A stretch of DNA of 64,000 bases, taken from positions 62,001 to 126,000 of the forward strand of contig JAPDFW010000123.1 in NCBI GenBank assembly GCA_028826165.1, given 5' to 3'. The notes beneath the pieces are model-generated. The model did not search any database and was not told the DNA's origin. It saw only the letters and a list, made by a program, of their open reading frames with translations. The position numbers and the translations under genes were made by a program. The first letter of the stretch is position 1. Every line of letters begins with the position of its first letter. Origin of the DNA: Anaeramoeba ignava. Taxonomy: Eukaryota > Metamonada > Anaeramoebidae. Below, piece after piece: positions 35,692 through 48,044 of the stretch.

Positions 35692-38600
35692 TTAATTAGT
35701 TGAAATATCTAAATCTTCTTGAAATTCATCATCAATTTGATTTTTAAGAATTTTATATCTTTGAGGAGAAAATCTTTGAACTTCTTGAATAATTTGCCAA
35801 TCTTTTGGATGAAAATTGCGCTGATAAAACAAATAGAAATAAGTTGGAAGTAAACAAGCAATAAAAATAAACAAAAAAGACAAATAAAACATAGGAGAAA
35901 CAATCGCCATATAAAAAACACCAAAAATCTCTGGGAAAGTAGTAAGCATATTTGAATAAACAGCAAGGAAAACAATCAAAAAAGCAAGAGTTCCCCACAT
36001 AGAAACATGAGTTAACCAATTCCAATATTTGTGATTAAGTGCATAATCAATATTCACAATAATAATTGAAAAAACAGCACAATATAATCCAAAATTAGTG
36101 AATCCAACAATTTTTCCACTTGAATAAAGAATATTATCATAAAATACTCCATATACAACAAAAAATATCACAAGTGATTGATAGCATGCATTTAAAATTC
36201 TCCATGAAAATATCTTGAAATTTAATTTCCTTCTTTTTTTGGGATGAATCAATAAGTTATAAAGTTGTGGAAAATCCATTAGTATTTGTTCTTTGACATC
36301 TTTCTCAGTAAATCCAAATACAAATGGTGGTAAAAATGTGAATGTGATATTGAATAATGTCATAATCCATCCATCATACAAAGAAACCCCAGAAAAACCT
36401 GTGAAGAAAGAAAACCAAAATTGACTTAGAATAAACTGAAAATTTTTGTAAAAGGAATAAAGAATTAATTCAAATAATCTAAGAAAAGAATATCTTCCAT
36501 GAACAAGTAAAAGACGTTTTAAATGACGAAATCTAGTAAGACTATAATCACTTGAACGAGCAGCTTGAGTACCTTCTTTTCCGAATATTCCAATACCGAC
36601 ATTTGCGGCTAGTCAGATTTATTTTAAATAATATTTTAAATATTTAATTTATATTTTGTATTTAAATATTTTGAATATTTTGTATATTTTGAATATTTTA
36701 AATATTTTAAATATTATTTTGTATTTAAATATTTTGAATTTAAATATTTAATTTATATTTTAAATATTTTGTATTTAAATATTTTAAATAATATTTTGAA
36801 TATTTTGAATATTTTAAATATTTTGAATATTTGTATTTAAATATTTTGAATATTTTGAATATTTTAAATATTTTAAATATTTTGTATTTAAATAATTCGT
36901 TTAACTTACCTTGAATCATACTAACATCATTTGCTCCATCTCCAATTGCAAGACATAATCTATTTGTTTTTTTTCTTACTAATTCTACTACTTTGGCTTT
37001 TTGCTTTGGAGTAACTCTACAACAAATAACTGTTTGAGATTTAACAGCAAGATTTAAAAAATGTTGTTTCAATGAAGAAAGAATTGTTCTGAGAGTTTGT
37101 CCTGTAACAACAATGGAAAATGATTGTTCATTTTTTTGTGAAAAATCAGATTGAAGATCAGGCTCTTGATTTGGTATTTCTGAAAAATTTTTATAATTTG
37201 AATTCTTTTGATTTAAATCACTTTCACTTGAATCATTTTCTTCAAAATCCTTTTCATCAATTTCATTTTCATTTTCATTTTCATCTTCTTTTTCTTTTTC
37301 ATTTTCTTCAATATCATTTGGTTTTAATTCTAATTCTTGATATTTCCATCCAAGTGTTTGATATGCATTTTTCAAAGAAGATAAAATTTCTGGTTTTTTT
37401 TGACCTTCAATATAAATAATTTTGCTTTTTTTATCAATCAAATTGCAAGAAACAGCAACACTAACAGCAGTTTCTCTTTTATCACCTGTTAACACCCAAA
37501 AGGCAATTCCCGCTTGAATCAAAGAGGCTATTGTATCAGGAACACCGTCTTGAAGACGATCCATAATTCCTGTCACACCCAAAAAAATCAAATCATTTTC
37601 AATTAAATCACAAACTTTATGGACTTTTTTCACTCTTTGATTTAAAGAAGCTTTTGCCTTTTCAAATTTATTTTTCCATGCAAGATATTGTGATTCCTCC
37701 AAATTTTTATATGCAATTACAAGTGTTCTCAACCCGTCTTTAGAGAACTGATAAATAGAATTTTTTCCTTTTTCAATATTTTCATTTCCTATTTTGGAAA
37801 GTTTGGGAATTACTGATGAATCTGCTCCTTTGCAATATAAAATATATTGTCTGGTAATTGGATTCAAAACAACAACAGACATTCTTTTTCTGTCAGAATC
37901 AAATTCAAGAACAGAATCAATTTGGAAAGTTTGGAATTGGTTTGAATTTTGATTTTCAAAATCACTTTGGATTGAAATTTCATTTTCTGATTCTAATGAT
38001 AATTCTTCTCCAATATTTTCTTTTTCCTTCAAAAAAATTTTTTTCAATGTGATTCCCTTTGTTTTCTTTCTTGAAACCATTTCAATACCAACCAATTTAG
38101 CTGCTTTAACTAAAGCAACTTCATCTTGAGATTGACCTTGAAAATCATTTTTCTTGGTGAGCTCATTGTATTCGGGAATGACAGTGTGGCAAAGAGAAAT
38201 TGCATGAAAAAACTGAGACACCAACAAATTTTGCTCTTCGTTTTTCATCAATTCTCTGAGTTGATTGATGTCATCTTTGTTAGTGAAATGATAAACTTTT
38301 TCACCAATTGAGCATTTGTAAATTTCCATTTCATTTTCTGTTAAAGTTCCTGTTTTATCCGACAAAATAATCTCAATTTGGCCCAATTCTTCGTTAAGAT
38401 CGCTATTTTTAACAACCATTCTTCCTCCGTTTTCTTCATTATACATTTCTAAATCCCATTGCATAAACCAACTTTGAACAATTCTCACACATTCAACTGT
38501 TACATAAAGTGAAATTGGAATCATATATGAATAAATAATAAAATAGGCTCCAAACGAATCAAGAAATATTGTCTTCCATAGCATTACTCGCGTTGTTTCT

Positions 38601-41382
38601 TGATCCAAATAAGTCATTTTTCTTCCTTTTTTATCCTGCCAAACAACAGCTAAAAATGCACTTAAAATCACAATTGAGAGTTGAATAAAAAATATTTTTA
38701 ATACTAATGAATTTAATATTGTTTCAAATTTGGAGAATTTATGTGATGCTGATCTCAAATTGTTTGAGATTTTAGTCCATATTCCTGCATAAATAACAAC
38801 TCCATAAACCCATTTTGTATTTTGAAGGGATGATCCCTTTTGTTTTTGAAAAAAATTAAATTTGAATTCAATTAAATCAAATTAAATATAAATTTTTACT
38901 CGAAGTAACACTTGATTTTGATCTAATGCTATTGGATTTTCCCAACTATCTAATTGAATAGATCCTTCAAATAAATAAATATGTTCATTTGGTTCTTCAC
39001 ATTTAATTTTTCCTGATAAATTTTGAAAAGATTCTAATGAAGTAAAATCGGAAGTTTCTTGGATAGCATATCTTTCTTTATAATTTGATTCTCTTTATAA
39101 ATAATTTAATAAATAATTTTATAAATAATTTAATTAATAATTTAATAAATAATTTTATATTTAATTTAATAAATAATTTAATAAATAATTTTATAAATAA
39201 TTTAATAAATAATTTTATAATTAATTTAATAAATAATTTAATAAATAATTTTATATTTAATTTTATAAATAATTTTATATTTAATTTTATAATTAATTTT
39301 ATATTTAATTTTATATTTAATTTTATAATTAATTTTATAAATAATTTTATAATTAATTTAATAAATAATTTAATAAATAATTTAATAAATAATTTTATAA
39401 ATAATTTTATAAATAATTTTAATTTAATTTTATAAATAATTTTATAAATAATTTTATAAATAAACTTGTAAATAATTTTATATTTAATTTTATAAATAAT
39501 TTTATAAATAAATTTATAATTAAAAATTACCCATCTAAATTTGAAGTTTCTATATAACAAAGATTATCATCTTCACTAGTAGATATAACAATAACATCAG
39601 CTGGAATTTCTTGTTTTTTTTCAAGAAAAATTAAATCACCCATCTTTTAAAATATTAAATATTAATATAAAATATAAAATATTAAATATTAAATATAAAT
39701 AATAAATATAAAATATTAATATAAATATTAAATATAAATATTAAATATAAAATATAAATATTAAATATTAAATATAAAATATAAATATAAAATATAAATA
39801 TTAAATATTAAATATAAAATATAAAATATAAAATATTAAATATAAATATTAAATATTAAATTTTAAATATTAAATATTAAATATTAAATATTATATATAT
39901 AAAATAAATATTAAATATTAAATTTTAAAACATTAAATATAAAATATAAAATATAAATATTAAATATTAAATATAAAATAAATATTAAATATAAAATATA
40001 AATATATAAATATAAAATATAAAATATAAAAATAATATTAAATATAAAAATATTAAAATATTAAATATTATATATAAATATTAAAATATAAAAATATAAA
40101 AATATAAAATATAAAAAAAAAACATATAAAATATAAATATAAATATAAATATAAAATATTAAATAATAAACATAAATATTAAAAATAAAATTAAAATATT
40201 AAATATAAAATATTAAATATTAAATATATTAAATATTAAATATTAAATATAAATATTAAATATTAAACATAAATATTAAATATTAAAATAATAAAATATA
40301 AAACATAAAAATATAAAATATAAATATTAAATATAAAATTTAAAAAATATAAATATAAAATATTAAACATAAAATATTAAATATAAAATTAAATATTAAA
40401 TATTAAATATAAAATATAAAAATATAAAAATATTAAAATATAAATATTAAATATTAAATTTTTAAAACATTAAATATAAAATTTATATATAAATATTAAA
40501 TATAAATATAAAATATTAAATATTAAATTTAAAAATATAAATATTAAATATTAAATATTAAATATTAAAATATTAAATATTAAATATTTAATATTAAATA
40601 TAAAATATTAAATATTTAATATAAATATTAAATATTAAATATTAAATATTAAATATTAAATATAAATATTAAATATTAAATATTAAATATAATATATAAA
40701 ATATTAAATATAAAATATTAAATATTAAATATAAAATTTAAATATTGAATATTAAATATAAAATTTTACTTGAATTTGATCACTTCGAATTTTTTTGAAT
40801 TGTTTTAATTCAGGATGGTAAATCGAATAAAGTGCAGAATTTGCCTTTTTATCTGCTTTTCTTCTTTGATAATCCTCAACTCCAGCTTTTATTGCAGAAA
40901 CAGCTGATCAAAAATCAATTTATTAAAGAAAAATTTCCATTTCCAAAAAAATAAATCAATTAAAATGTAAAAATGTAAAAAATTTTATTTTAGAAAGAAA
41001 ATTACCCAATACAAAAACTAATGGTGAAACTGAAGTAAAAGGAGTTAGAGGAGAAATTGGAAGAAAACTAAGTATAGCAGCTAATAAGAAATAAAAGTTT
41101 GCAAATCGACGAAACTTGATAATGAAAAATTGTATTTTTTTTTTTTTGAATTGAAAAATTAATTCAAAAAAATTATTTATTTTTTTTTACTTGTTCAAAA
41201 AGATTTTTTGGAATAAAATTTAGCCAATTATATCTTGTTGTTGAAATATAATTATGTGGATATTTTAATAATTTACTAAAATTTCGATCACAAATTTGAA
41301 TTGTAATTGATTTTTCAATTTCTTCGTTTAAATTTTCTTCAACTTTATCTTTTTGAATTAAATTTTTATTTAAATCAGACAT
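35692..41382 (-). CDS. P4-type ATPase (aminophospholipid flippase), 7 exons, 1194 aa
   Basis: Exons 41191-41382, 41006-41114, 40770-40903, 39531-39643, 38900-39092, 36910-38836 and 35692-36608 join exactly in phase. The protein flips phospholipids to the cytosolic leaflet, normally with a CDC50 partner, which is not in this window. Order of motifs: 'NYISTTRYNWLNFIPKNLFEQ|FRRFANFYFL', 'AIKAGVEDYQRRKAD', actuator 'CYIETSNLDGESN', P4-specific helix 4 'PISLYVTVE', phosphorylation site 'SDKTGTLTENEM' (about 38340-38370), 'QSQDEVALVKAA' nucleotide-binding loop, 'LTGDKRETAV', hinge 'GDGANDVSMIQ|AANVGIGI', and C-terminal helices from 'FRHLKRLLLVHGR'. All catalytic residues are intact. An acidic Glu/Asn/Asp insert lies in the N domain (about 37140-37330). 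DGESN replaces the usual DGETN. Confidence 0.93.
36612..36908 (-). repeat. P4-ATPase intron 6: (aaatattttgaatatt)n satellite
   Basis: AT-rich tandem with aatattttgaat and aatattttaaat units fills the 299-base intron that splits the codon between MIQ and ANVG. Confidence 0.88.
39093..39530 (-). repeat. P4-ATPase intron 4: (aattatttataaa)n satellite
   Basis: Tandem ataattttataa/ataatttaataa units. Both strands stay open for about 480 bases, but only as an artefact of the unit. Confidence 0.9.
39644..40769 (-). repeat. P4-ATPase intron 3: (aaatattaaatata)n satellite, 1.1 kb
   Basis: Degenerate tandem of aaatatt, aaatata and aaatat words. The splice sites lie directly at its edges. Confidence 0.9.
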
Positions 41383-41390
41383 TTAAAAAA

Positions 41391-41440
41391 CAAACAAAAA
41401 ATGAAATGAAACTAAAAAAATGGGAAAAATGAAAAAATTT
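41391..41440 (-). promoter_or_regulatory. TTTCATTTCATTTTTTG elements upstream of P4-ATPase
   Basis: Minus-strand TTTTTCATTTTTCCC and TTTCATTTCATTTTT copies 15-55 bases before the ATG at 41382. Confidence 0.42.
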
Positions 41441-41479
41441 AAATTGAAAAATTTATTTATTTTTTTGATTATAATTTTT

Positions 41480-42649
41480 TTAATTGTTTTTTTTGTTTTT
41501 TTTCTTTTGAAAAAGTTTATGAAAAAGTTTTCGACTTGTTTCTGGATTATCTGCAGCTTGAAACCCAGAAAAATGCTTATTAGAATTTCTATGAATATTG
41601 TTTTGAACCGTTTTATTTGATTTTTTGTTTAATATTTTTCTTTTTTTTTTGGAATTATTTTTGGAATTATTTTTTTTTGGTGAATTTTTAGGTTTTTCTA
41701 AATTTGAGTTAAAAACTTGATTTTGATTTGATTTCTCGCTTTGATTTGGAATTGCTAAATTTTGAGCACCAACTTTTTGTTGGCGAATTTTCTCTCTTTC
41801 TTTTGGAAAAGGTTTTCTTTCCTTGAAATTTTTTCTCTTTTTTTGATTTTTTTGATTTTTTTGATTTTGATTAACTTTTTGTTCGGAATCTTGAGAATAA
41901 TTTACTTTTGAGACTCTAATAGGTCTTTCTTTAAGAATCTCACCATTCAATTGCAAAGCAAAGGGGACTGATTTTCTATGTTTAAAATTGACATAAGCAA
42001 ATCCTTTTCCACGACGAGTAAATTTATCTCTAACAATATGAACATAATTAATCTCTCCGCATTCTTTAAAGAAGTCTTGAATCTCCAATTCTGTTACATT
42101 ATAATTCAAGTTGCCAACAAATACACAAAGTTTTTCATTATAATCCTTTTTATTTTCCTCCAAACAAACATGTATTTTATAGCCTTCAATTTCAATCCCA
42201 TTCATTTTAACTGCTTTTTTTGCTGATTCTTTATTTTCATATAATAAATAGCAATTTTGAGTCGGCGAAACTTCTTTATCAATTTCTTTTTTAATTGCTG
42301 ATACTTTTTTGGGCTTGATTTTTTTATCTGGTAAAATTTCAAATGCCGTTGATCTAAATCTTATTGATTCTATTTTCCCAAATTCTTTGAATATTTTTTC
42401 CAGTTTTTTCTTTTTTATTTCAACTGGTAAATTTCCTATGAAAATTGTTCTTTGATTTATTTCTTCTTTTTCTTTTTTTGTTGGTTTTGTTCTTGTTTTT
42501 TCTTTTTTTCTGTTTTTTAATTTTTCTTCAAGATTTTTTTGATTTATTATTTTTTGTTCATTTGTTTGTTTTTCTGAAATTGTTGTTGGTTTTGAAGAGA
42601 GAATATCAAGTAATCTATTTTTTTGGTTTGAGTTTGATTCCTGATTCAT
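41480..42649 (-). CDS. RBM34/Nop12-like nucleolar RNA-binding protein, two RRMs
   Basis: Probable ribosome-biogenesis factor (RBM34/yeast Nop12 group) in a single 389-residue exon. A charged N-terminus is followed by RRM1 at about residues 68-160 (RNP2 'RTIFIGNLP', the RBM34-like 'GKIESIRFRSTAF', an RNP1-like 'NCYLLYENKESA' after a Lys-rich insertion) and RRM2 at about 172-247 (RNP2 'LCVFVGNLNY', RNP1 'RRGKGFAYVNFK'). The C-terminus is Lys/Asn-rich and ends 'HSGF'-like then 'KKKNKKNN', fitting a nucleolar protein. The long loop inside RRM1 and 'ESIRFRS' favour RBM34/Nop12 over generic RRM proteins. Confidence 0.82.
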   Translation of the reverse strand: MNQESNSNQKNRLLDILSSKPTTISEKQTNEQKIINQKNLEEKLKNRKKEKTRTKPTKKEKEEINQRTIFIGNLPVEIKKKKLEKIFKEFGKIESIRFRSTAFEILPDKKIKPKKVSAIKKEIDKEVSPTQNCYLLYENKESAKKAVKMNGIEIEGYKIHVCLEENKKDYNEKLCVFVGNLNYNVTELEIQDFFKECGEINYVHIVRDKFTRRGKGFAYVNFKHRKSVPFALQLNGEILKERPIRVSKVNYSQDSEQKVNQNQKNQKNQKKRKNFKERKPFPKEREKIRQQKVGAQNLAIPNQSEKSNQNQVFNSNLEKPKNSPKKNNSKNNSKKKRKILNKKSNKTVQNNIHRNSNKHFSGFQAADNPETSRKLFHKLFQKKKNKKNN

Positions 42650-42654
42650 TTTAG

Positions 42655-42762
42655 AAAAAAATGAAAAAATGAAAAAATGAAAAATGAAAAAATGAAAAAA
42701 ATGAAAAAATGAAAAAAATGAAAAAATGAAAAAATGAAAAAATGAAAAATGAAAAAATTTTT
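42655..42762 (-). promoter_or_regulatory. Long array of TTTTTTCA units upstream of RBM34-like gene
   Basis: Eleven or so ttttttca/tttttca units on the minus strand immediately before the ATG at 42649; the longest such array in the window. The rest of the 296-base spacer is aatttt repeat. Confidence 0.5.
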
Positions 42763-42945
42763 TATTGAATTTTAATTTTAATTTTAATTTTAATTTTGAT
42801 TGAATTTTAATTTTAATTTTAATTTTGAAATGAATTTTAATTTGAATTTTAATTTTAATTTTGGAATGAATTTTGAATTTTAATTTGAAATTTGAATTTT
42901 AATTTTAAATTTAATTTTTAAAATCCAATAAAAAATAGAATTTAT

Positions 42946-45900
42946 TTAACCAAGTCGATTTAAAACAGGATAAATCATTTCAGAAGTAACACCACAATCA
43001 CCATTACGAGAAAGTCTGATAAAACCATTTTCACCCCAATCTTCTCCCCATGAAAATTTAATTAACCAATAATATGGATTGGAATTAATATCAGAATAAT
43101 ATCCAGCAAGAAGAGCTGCATAATTAACAACATTTTCTTGACAATAACTTGTATCAAAAATTCCTGATTGATAAAACATTATTTCTTGTGAACTTGCATC
43201 TAACATTACTTTTAATTTTAATTTTAATTTTGAAATTGATTTTAATTATGATTTTGATTTTGATTTTAATTTTGATTTTAAATTTTGATTTTAATTTTGG
43301 ATTTTAATTTTGATTTTAATTTAGATTTTAATTTTGATTTTGAATTTAATTTTGATTTTAATTTTATTTTGATTTTTAATTTTTTTTTTTGATTTTAATT
43401 TTTGATTTTAATTTTAATTTTAATTTTAATTTTAATTTTAATTTTAATTTTTTAATTTTAATTTTGATTTTAATTTTAATTTTAATTTTAATTTTAATTT
43501 TAATTTTAATTTTAATTTTAATTTTGATTTTAATTTTGATTTTAATTTTGATTTTAATTTTAAATTTTAATTTTAATTTTGATTTTAATTTTGATTTTAA
43601 TTTTAATTTTAATTTTAATTTTAATTTTAGTTTTTTTTAATTTTGATTTTTAATTTTAAATTTTTTTGAATTTTGATTTTAATTTTGATTTTAATTTTGA
43701 TTTTAATTTTAATTTTGATTTTAATTTAAATTTTAATTTTTGATTTTGATTTTAATTTTAATTTTAATTTTAATTTTAATTTTGATTTTAATTTTGATTT
43801 TAATTTTGATTTTTATACTGGACAAAGGTCCAAAAAACCATAAAGCATATTCTGCTTGAGAAGGATCAATTTGAGTTGAATAATTAATAGAAGCTTGCAT
43901 TATATCATCAGTATAAGCACAATAGCTTTATTAATAAATGAATAAATTAATGAATAAATGAATAAATAAATAAATGAATAAATTTTCAGTTTTTTGAATA
44001 AACTACGCTGAAAATCCAAGAAAAGGATAAATTGAATCAAGAGCAATTCCACCAGCACTTATCATATCCTTAAAAGCTTGTGAAGTTGAACCACCATGAC
44101 ATCCACTATTATTTTCTGAACAATCAATAATATCTTGAACACTAAAATTAGCCAATTCTCCTGTTGAAAAAAAATATTGTCCTTCAATAGCTCCTGCAAC
44201 TGAAAATGCCCATGAAGCTCCACAGAATTCTTGATCTTTAACTGCAGAAATTGCTCCAAGTTCAACCCATGATAAATTACTTGGTAATGTGTAATCTTTT
44301 ATTGGTTTTTCAATCATTTTTGTTGATTGGAATTCTTTTTTTGGAATATATTCTGAATTTATTAACAAATTATTTCTGAATTCTTCATGTGTAAGATCTG
44401 CGAATTTGTTAATACCGACTTAAAGAATTGAATAATCATTTTAATTTTAATTTTAATTTTAATTTTGATTTTAATTATAATATTAATTTTAATTTTAATT
44501 ATAATATTGATTTTAATTATAATATTGATTTTAATTTTTATTATTAAATCTATACGTTTCATAGTTTCATGATTTTTGTTAAAATTTTCGATAAATTCTG
44601 AATTTGAATTAAAAATTGTTTCTCTTTGTTTTAATTCAGTGATATTTTCATATTTTTTGGAATATTTTTGAAGATAACCATGAAATTTATGGTTGAACCT
44701 TTGTTTATTTTCACTAGGAAATAAACTTCTCAAAAAATTTGAATTTATACCAAAAGTATATTCAGCTAAATTAATTAATAAATAAATAAATAAATAAAGA
44801 ATATTATAAATATAAATATTATAAATATAAATATTATAAATATAAATATTATAAATATAAATATTATAAATATAAATATTATAAATATAAATATTTTAAA
44901 TATAAATATTATAAATATAAATATTATGAATATAAATATTTTGAATATAAATATTATAAATATAAATATTTTAAATATAAATATTTTAAATATAAATATT
45001 TTAAATATAAATATTTTAAATATAAATATTATAAATATAAATATTATAAATATAAATATTATAAATATAAATATTATAAATATAAATATTATAAATATAA
45101 ATATTTTAAATATAAATATTATAAATATAAAATTATAAATATAAATATTTTTGAATATAAATATTATAAATATAAATATTATAAATATAAAATATTATAA
45201 AATATAAATATTATAAATATAAATAAATAAATATAAATATTTTTAAATATAAATATTTTAAATATAAATATTTGAAATATAAATATTTTGAATATAAATA
45301 TAAATATGAATATTAAAATATAAATATTTTAAATATAAATAATATAAAATATAAAAATAAATATTTTGAATATAAATTTTATTATAAAAAATATTATAAA
45401 TATAAATATTTTGAATATAAATATTATAAAATATAAAATATTTTTAAATATAAATATTTTAAATATAAATATTTTAATATAAAATTATAAATATAAATAT
45501 TATAAATATAAATATTATAAATATAAATATTTTGAATTAAATAAATATAAATATTATAAAAATATTATAAATATAAATATTTTAAATATAAATATTATAA
45601 ATATAAATATTATAAATATAAATATTTTAAATATAAATATTATAAATATAAATATTTTAAATATAAATAAATAAATAATATTTTAAATATAAATATTTTA
45701 AATATAAATATTTTATAAAAGGAAATGAATAAATCAAAGATCACAATTTTGAGTTTGAGAAAAATTCGTTGAACAAGTTGGTGGAACTACAAAAAGAGAA
45801 CTATTTACATCTGTAACATAAGAAAAGTAATCAAGACTTTTTGAAAAAAATAAAAATTTAGATTAAAATGATATTTTCAAATCAAATCAAATCAAAAATA

Positions 45901-47439
45901 TTTTAAAAATACGTCCAATCTCCATAATGAGAATTATTAAAAATATTAATTGAAGAATATTGAAAACGAATTGGTTGTTGTTTATCAATATCATAGAAGA
46001 AATAATATTCTTCTTTAATATTCTCTACAGTTTCTGAGTAATAATAAATATCAGCACGTAATCCACGAACAACACTTTTTCCAGTTTTTTGAAACTTTTC
46101 CAGATTAGGTAAAACATCAACTATTTTAAGTGGAGTGTCACTTGAATAATTTGTACAAACTGGATTGCTGTCTTTTAAATAAACATCATAAACTACTGTA
46201 TTCAAAAAAACTTCAGTTTCAAGTCCTGTATAAAAATTAATTTTTTGTAAATTTGCTGTTATATTGGTATCAATTGTTATTGGAATATGAGTTGCAATAG
46301 TTGGAGCATGAAGAACAATATCTGTATGATACTATTTTAATATTAATATTAATATTAATATTAATTATATTTTTAATTTTAATTTTAATTTTGATTTTAA
46401 TTTTAATTTTAATTTTAATTTTTATTTTAATTTTAATTTTAATTTTAATTATATTTTTAATATTAATTTTAATTTTAATTTTAATTATATTTTTAATTTT
46501 AGTTATAATTTTAATTTTAATTTTAATTTTAATTTTAATTTTAATTTTAATTTTAATTTTAATTTTAATTTTAATTTTGATTTTAATTTTAATTTTAATT
46601 TTTAATTTTAATTTATTAATTTTAATTTTAATTTTGAATTTAAATTTAATTTTAATTTTGATTTTAATTTTAATTATATTTTTAATTTTAATTTTAATAA
46701 TTATGATTATAATATTGATTTTAATTTTAATTTTAATTTTAATTTTAATTTAAATTTAAATTTTAATTTTAAATTTTTAATTTAATATTAATTTTAATTT
46801 TAATTTTAAATTTTAATTTTTAATTTTAATTTTAATTTTTAATTTTTATAAATGAATTTTGATTTTAATATTAATTTTAATTTTAATTTTAATTTTAATT
46901 TTAATTTTAATTTTAATTTTAATTTTAATTTTTTGATTTTTAATAATTTAATTATAATTTTAATTTTAATTTTAATTTTAATTTTAATTTCAATTTTAAT
47001 TTTGAATTTTTTTTTTTAAATTTAAATTTTTTTTAATTTTAATATTAATTTTAATATTAATTTATTTTAATTTTAATTTTAATTTTAATTTAAATTTTAA
47101 ATTTTAATTTTAATTATATTTTTAATATTAATTTTAATATTAATTTTAATTTTAATTTTAATTTTAATTTTAATATTAATTTTAATTATTAATTTTAATT
47201 TTAATTTTAATATTAATTTTAATTTTAATTTTAATTTTAATTTTGATTTTAATTTAAATTTTAATTATGAATTTTAATTTTAATTTTAATTTTAATTTAA
47301 ATTTTAATTGTTGTAATTCAATTTTTACAACTTCACTCCATTGAAAAGAATTTAAAATAAAAAAGAAAAAACAAATTAAAGAAAGAAAAAGAAAAATGAA
47401 AAAAAAATTTTGCTTTTTTTTTATTATAAATTTTTTCAT
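42946..47439 (-). CDS. Papain-fold (C1A) pseudoprotease, 7 exons, 537 aa, all catalytic residues lost
   Basis: Exons 47329-47439, 45913-46331, 45745-45836, 44556-44765, 44007-44418, 43819-43925 and 42946-43208 join in phase. A hydrophobic signal segment (residues 11-30) is followed by an N-terminal beta-rich domain, an I29 propeptide ('FHGYLQKYSKKYENITE..R..IF', 'GINKFADLTHEEF'), and a C1A domain. The fold markers are good: 'ISAVKDQEFCGASWAFS', 'DIIDCSENNSGCHGG', 'GGIALDSIYPFLG', 'GPLSIMLDASS', 'YWLIKFSWGEDWGENGFIRL'. The catalytic Cys is Ser (44213-44215), the catalytic His is Tyr in 'VVNYAALLAGY' (43120-43122), and the Asn is Phe in 'KFSWG' (43054-43056); the oxyanion Gln is kept. The whole gene is otherwise intact, so it looks like a maintained, secreted non-enzyme. 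An in-frame ATG at 47490 would add 17 charged residues; I prefer 47439. Confidence 0.85.
43209..43818 (-). repeat. Pseudoprotease intron 6: (gattttaatttt)n satellite
   Basis: Tandem of aatttt and gatttt hexamers throughout a 610-base intron. Confidence 0.9.
44766..45744 (-). repeat. Pseudoprotease intron 3: (aaatataaatattat)n satellite
   Basis: A 979-base intron of highly regular 15-base units (aatattataaatata with aatatttt variants), ending in the acceptor aatttag. The donor, GTGATC, is less typical than the other donors here. Confidence 0.9.
46332..47328 (-). repeat. Pseudoprotease intron 1: (aatttt)n / attatatttt satellite, 997 bases
   Basis: Long aatttt repeat with attaatatta and attatatttt blocks separates the signal-peptide exon from the N-terminal domain. 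Confidence 0.9.
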
Positions 47440-47474
47440 TTTTTTTTTTTCAAATTTCTCTTTTTCATTTTTTG
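47431..47474 (+). promoter_or_regulatory. TTTTTCATTTTTT elements between divergent genes
   Basis: Two TTTTTCATTTTTT copies lie 20-65 bases before the DUF4476 ATG at 47495. The divergent pseudoprotease ATG (47439) overlaps the first copy, so this is a very short shared control region. Confidence 0.5.
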
Positions 47475-47494
47475 AATAAATAAATAACATAAAA

Positions 47495-47788
47495 ATGAGT
47501 GAAGCTTTACCAGATCATGATTTTTCAGAACTTTTAGAAAGAGTTAAATGGCATACAAGTGATAAAGATAGAATCCGACTTATTAAAGCAACAACAAATG
47601 AATCTAAATTCACTTCAAAACAAGTTTTACAACTTTTACAATCTCTTTCTTTTGAAACTGCAAAAATTGAAGCAGGTGTTCTTCTTTATAATCATGTTGT
47701 TGATCCAGAAAATTATGCAAAAGAAGCAATTGATCCTTTACGTTATAAAGATGAAAAAGAAAAAATTAAGAAAGCATTGAATCTTTAA
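47495..47788 (+). CDS. DUF4476-domain small protein
   Basis: An intron-free 97-residue frame with a start-site element before it. The pattern 'FSELLERVKWHTSDKDRIRLI', 'SKFTSKQVLQLLQSLSFETAKIEAGVLLYNHVVDPENY' and 'DEKEKIKKAL' matches DUF4476, a helical domain of unknown function common in amoebae and some bacteria, here standing alone. There is no signal peptide or membrane segment. It diverges from the pseudoprotease gene with only 55 bases between ATGs, so the two may share a promoter. The function is unknown. Confidence 0.75.
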   Translation: MSEALPDHDFSELLERVKWHTSDKDRIRLIKATTNESKFTSKQVLQLLQSLSFETAKIEAGVLLYNHVVDPENYAKEAIDPLRYKDEKEKIKKALNL

Positions 47789-48044
47789 ATTAAAATTCAT
47801 TTCGAAATTAAAATTAATAATTAAATTAAAATTCATTTCGAAATTAAAATCAAAATTTAAATCAAAATCAAAATTAAAATCAAAATTAAAATCAAAATTA
47901 AAATTCATTTTGAAACCAAAATTAAAATTGGTTTTTGAAATTAAAATTAAAATTAAAATTAAATTTTCATTTTCATTTTAATTTTTGTTTTGTTTTGTTT
48001 TCTTAATAAATATTATTGTTTTTTTTTTTGTAAATTCATTCCAA
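47789..48044. other. Convergent intergenic spacer
   Basis: 256 bases between two facing stop codons. It holds short aaaattaaaatc repeats at 47795-47965, then a T-rich stretch. No gene is seen. Confidence 0.7.
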
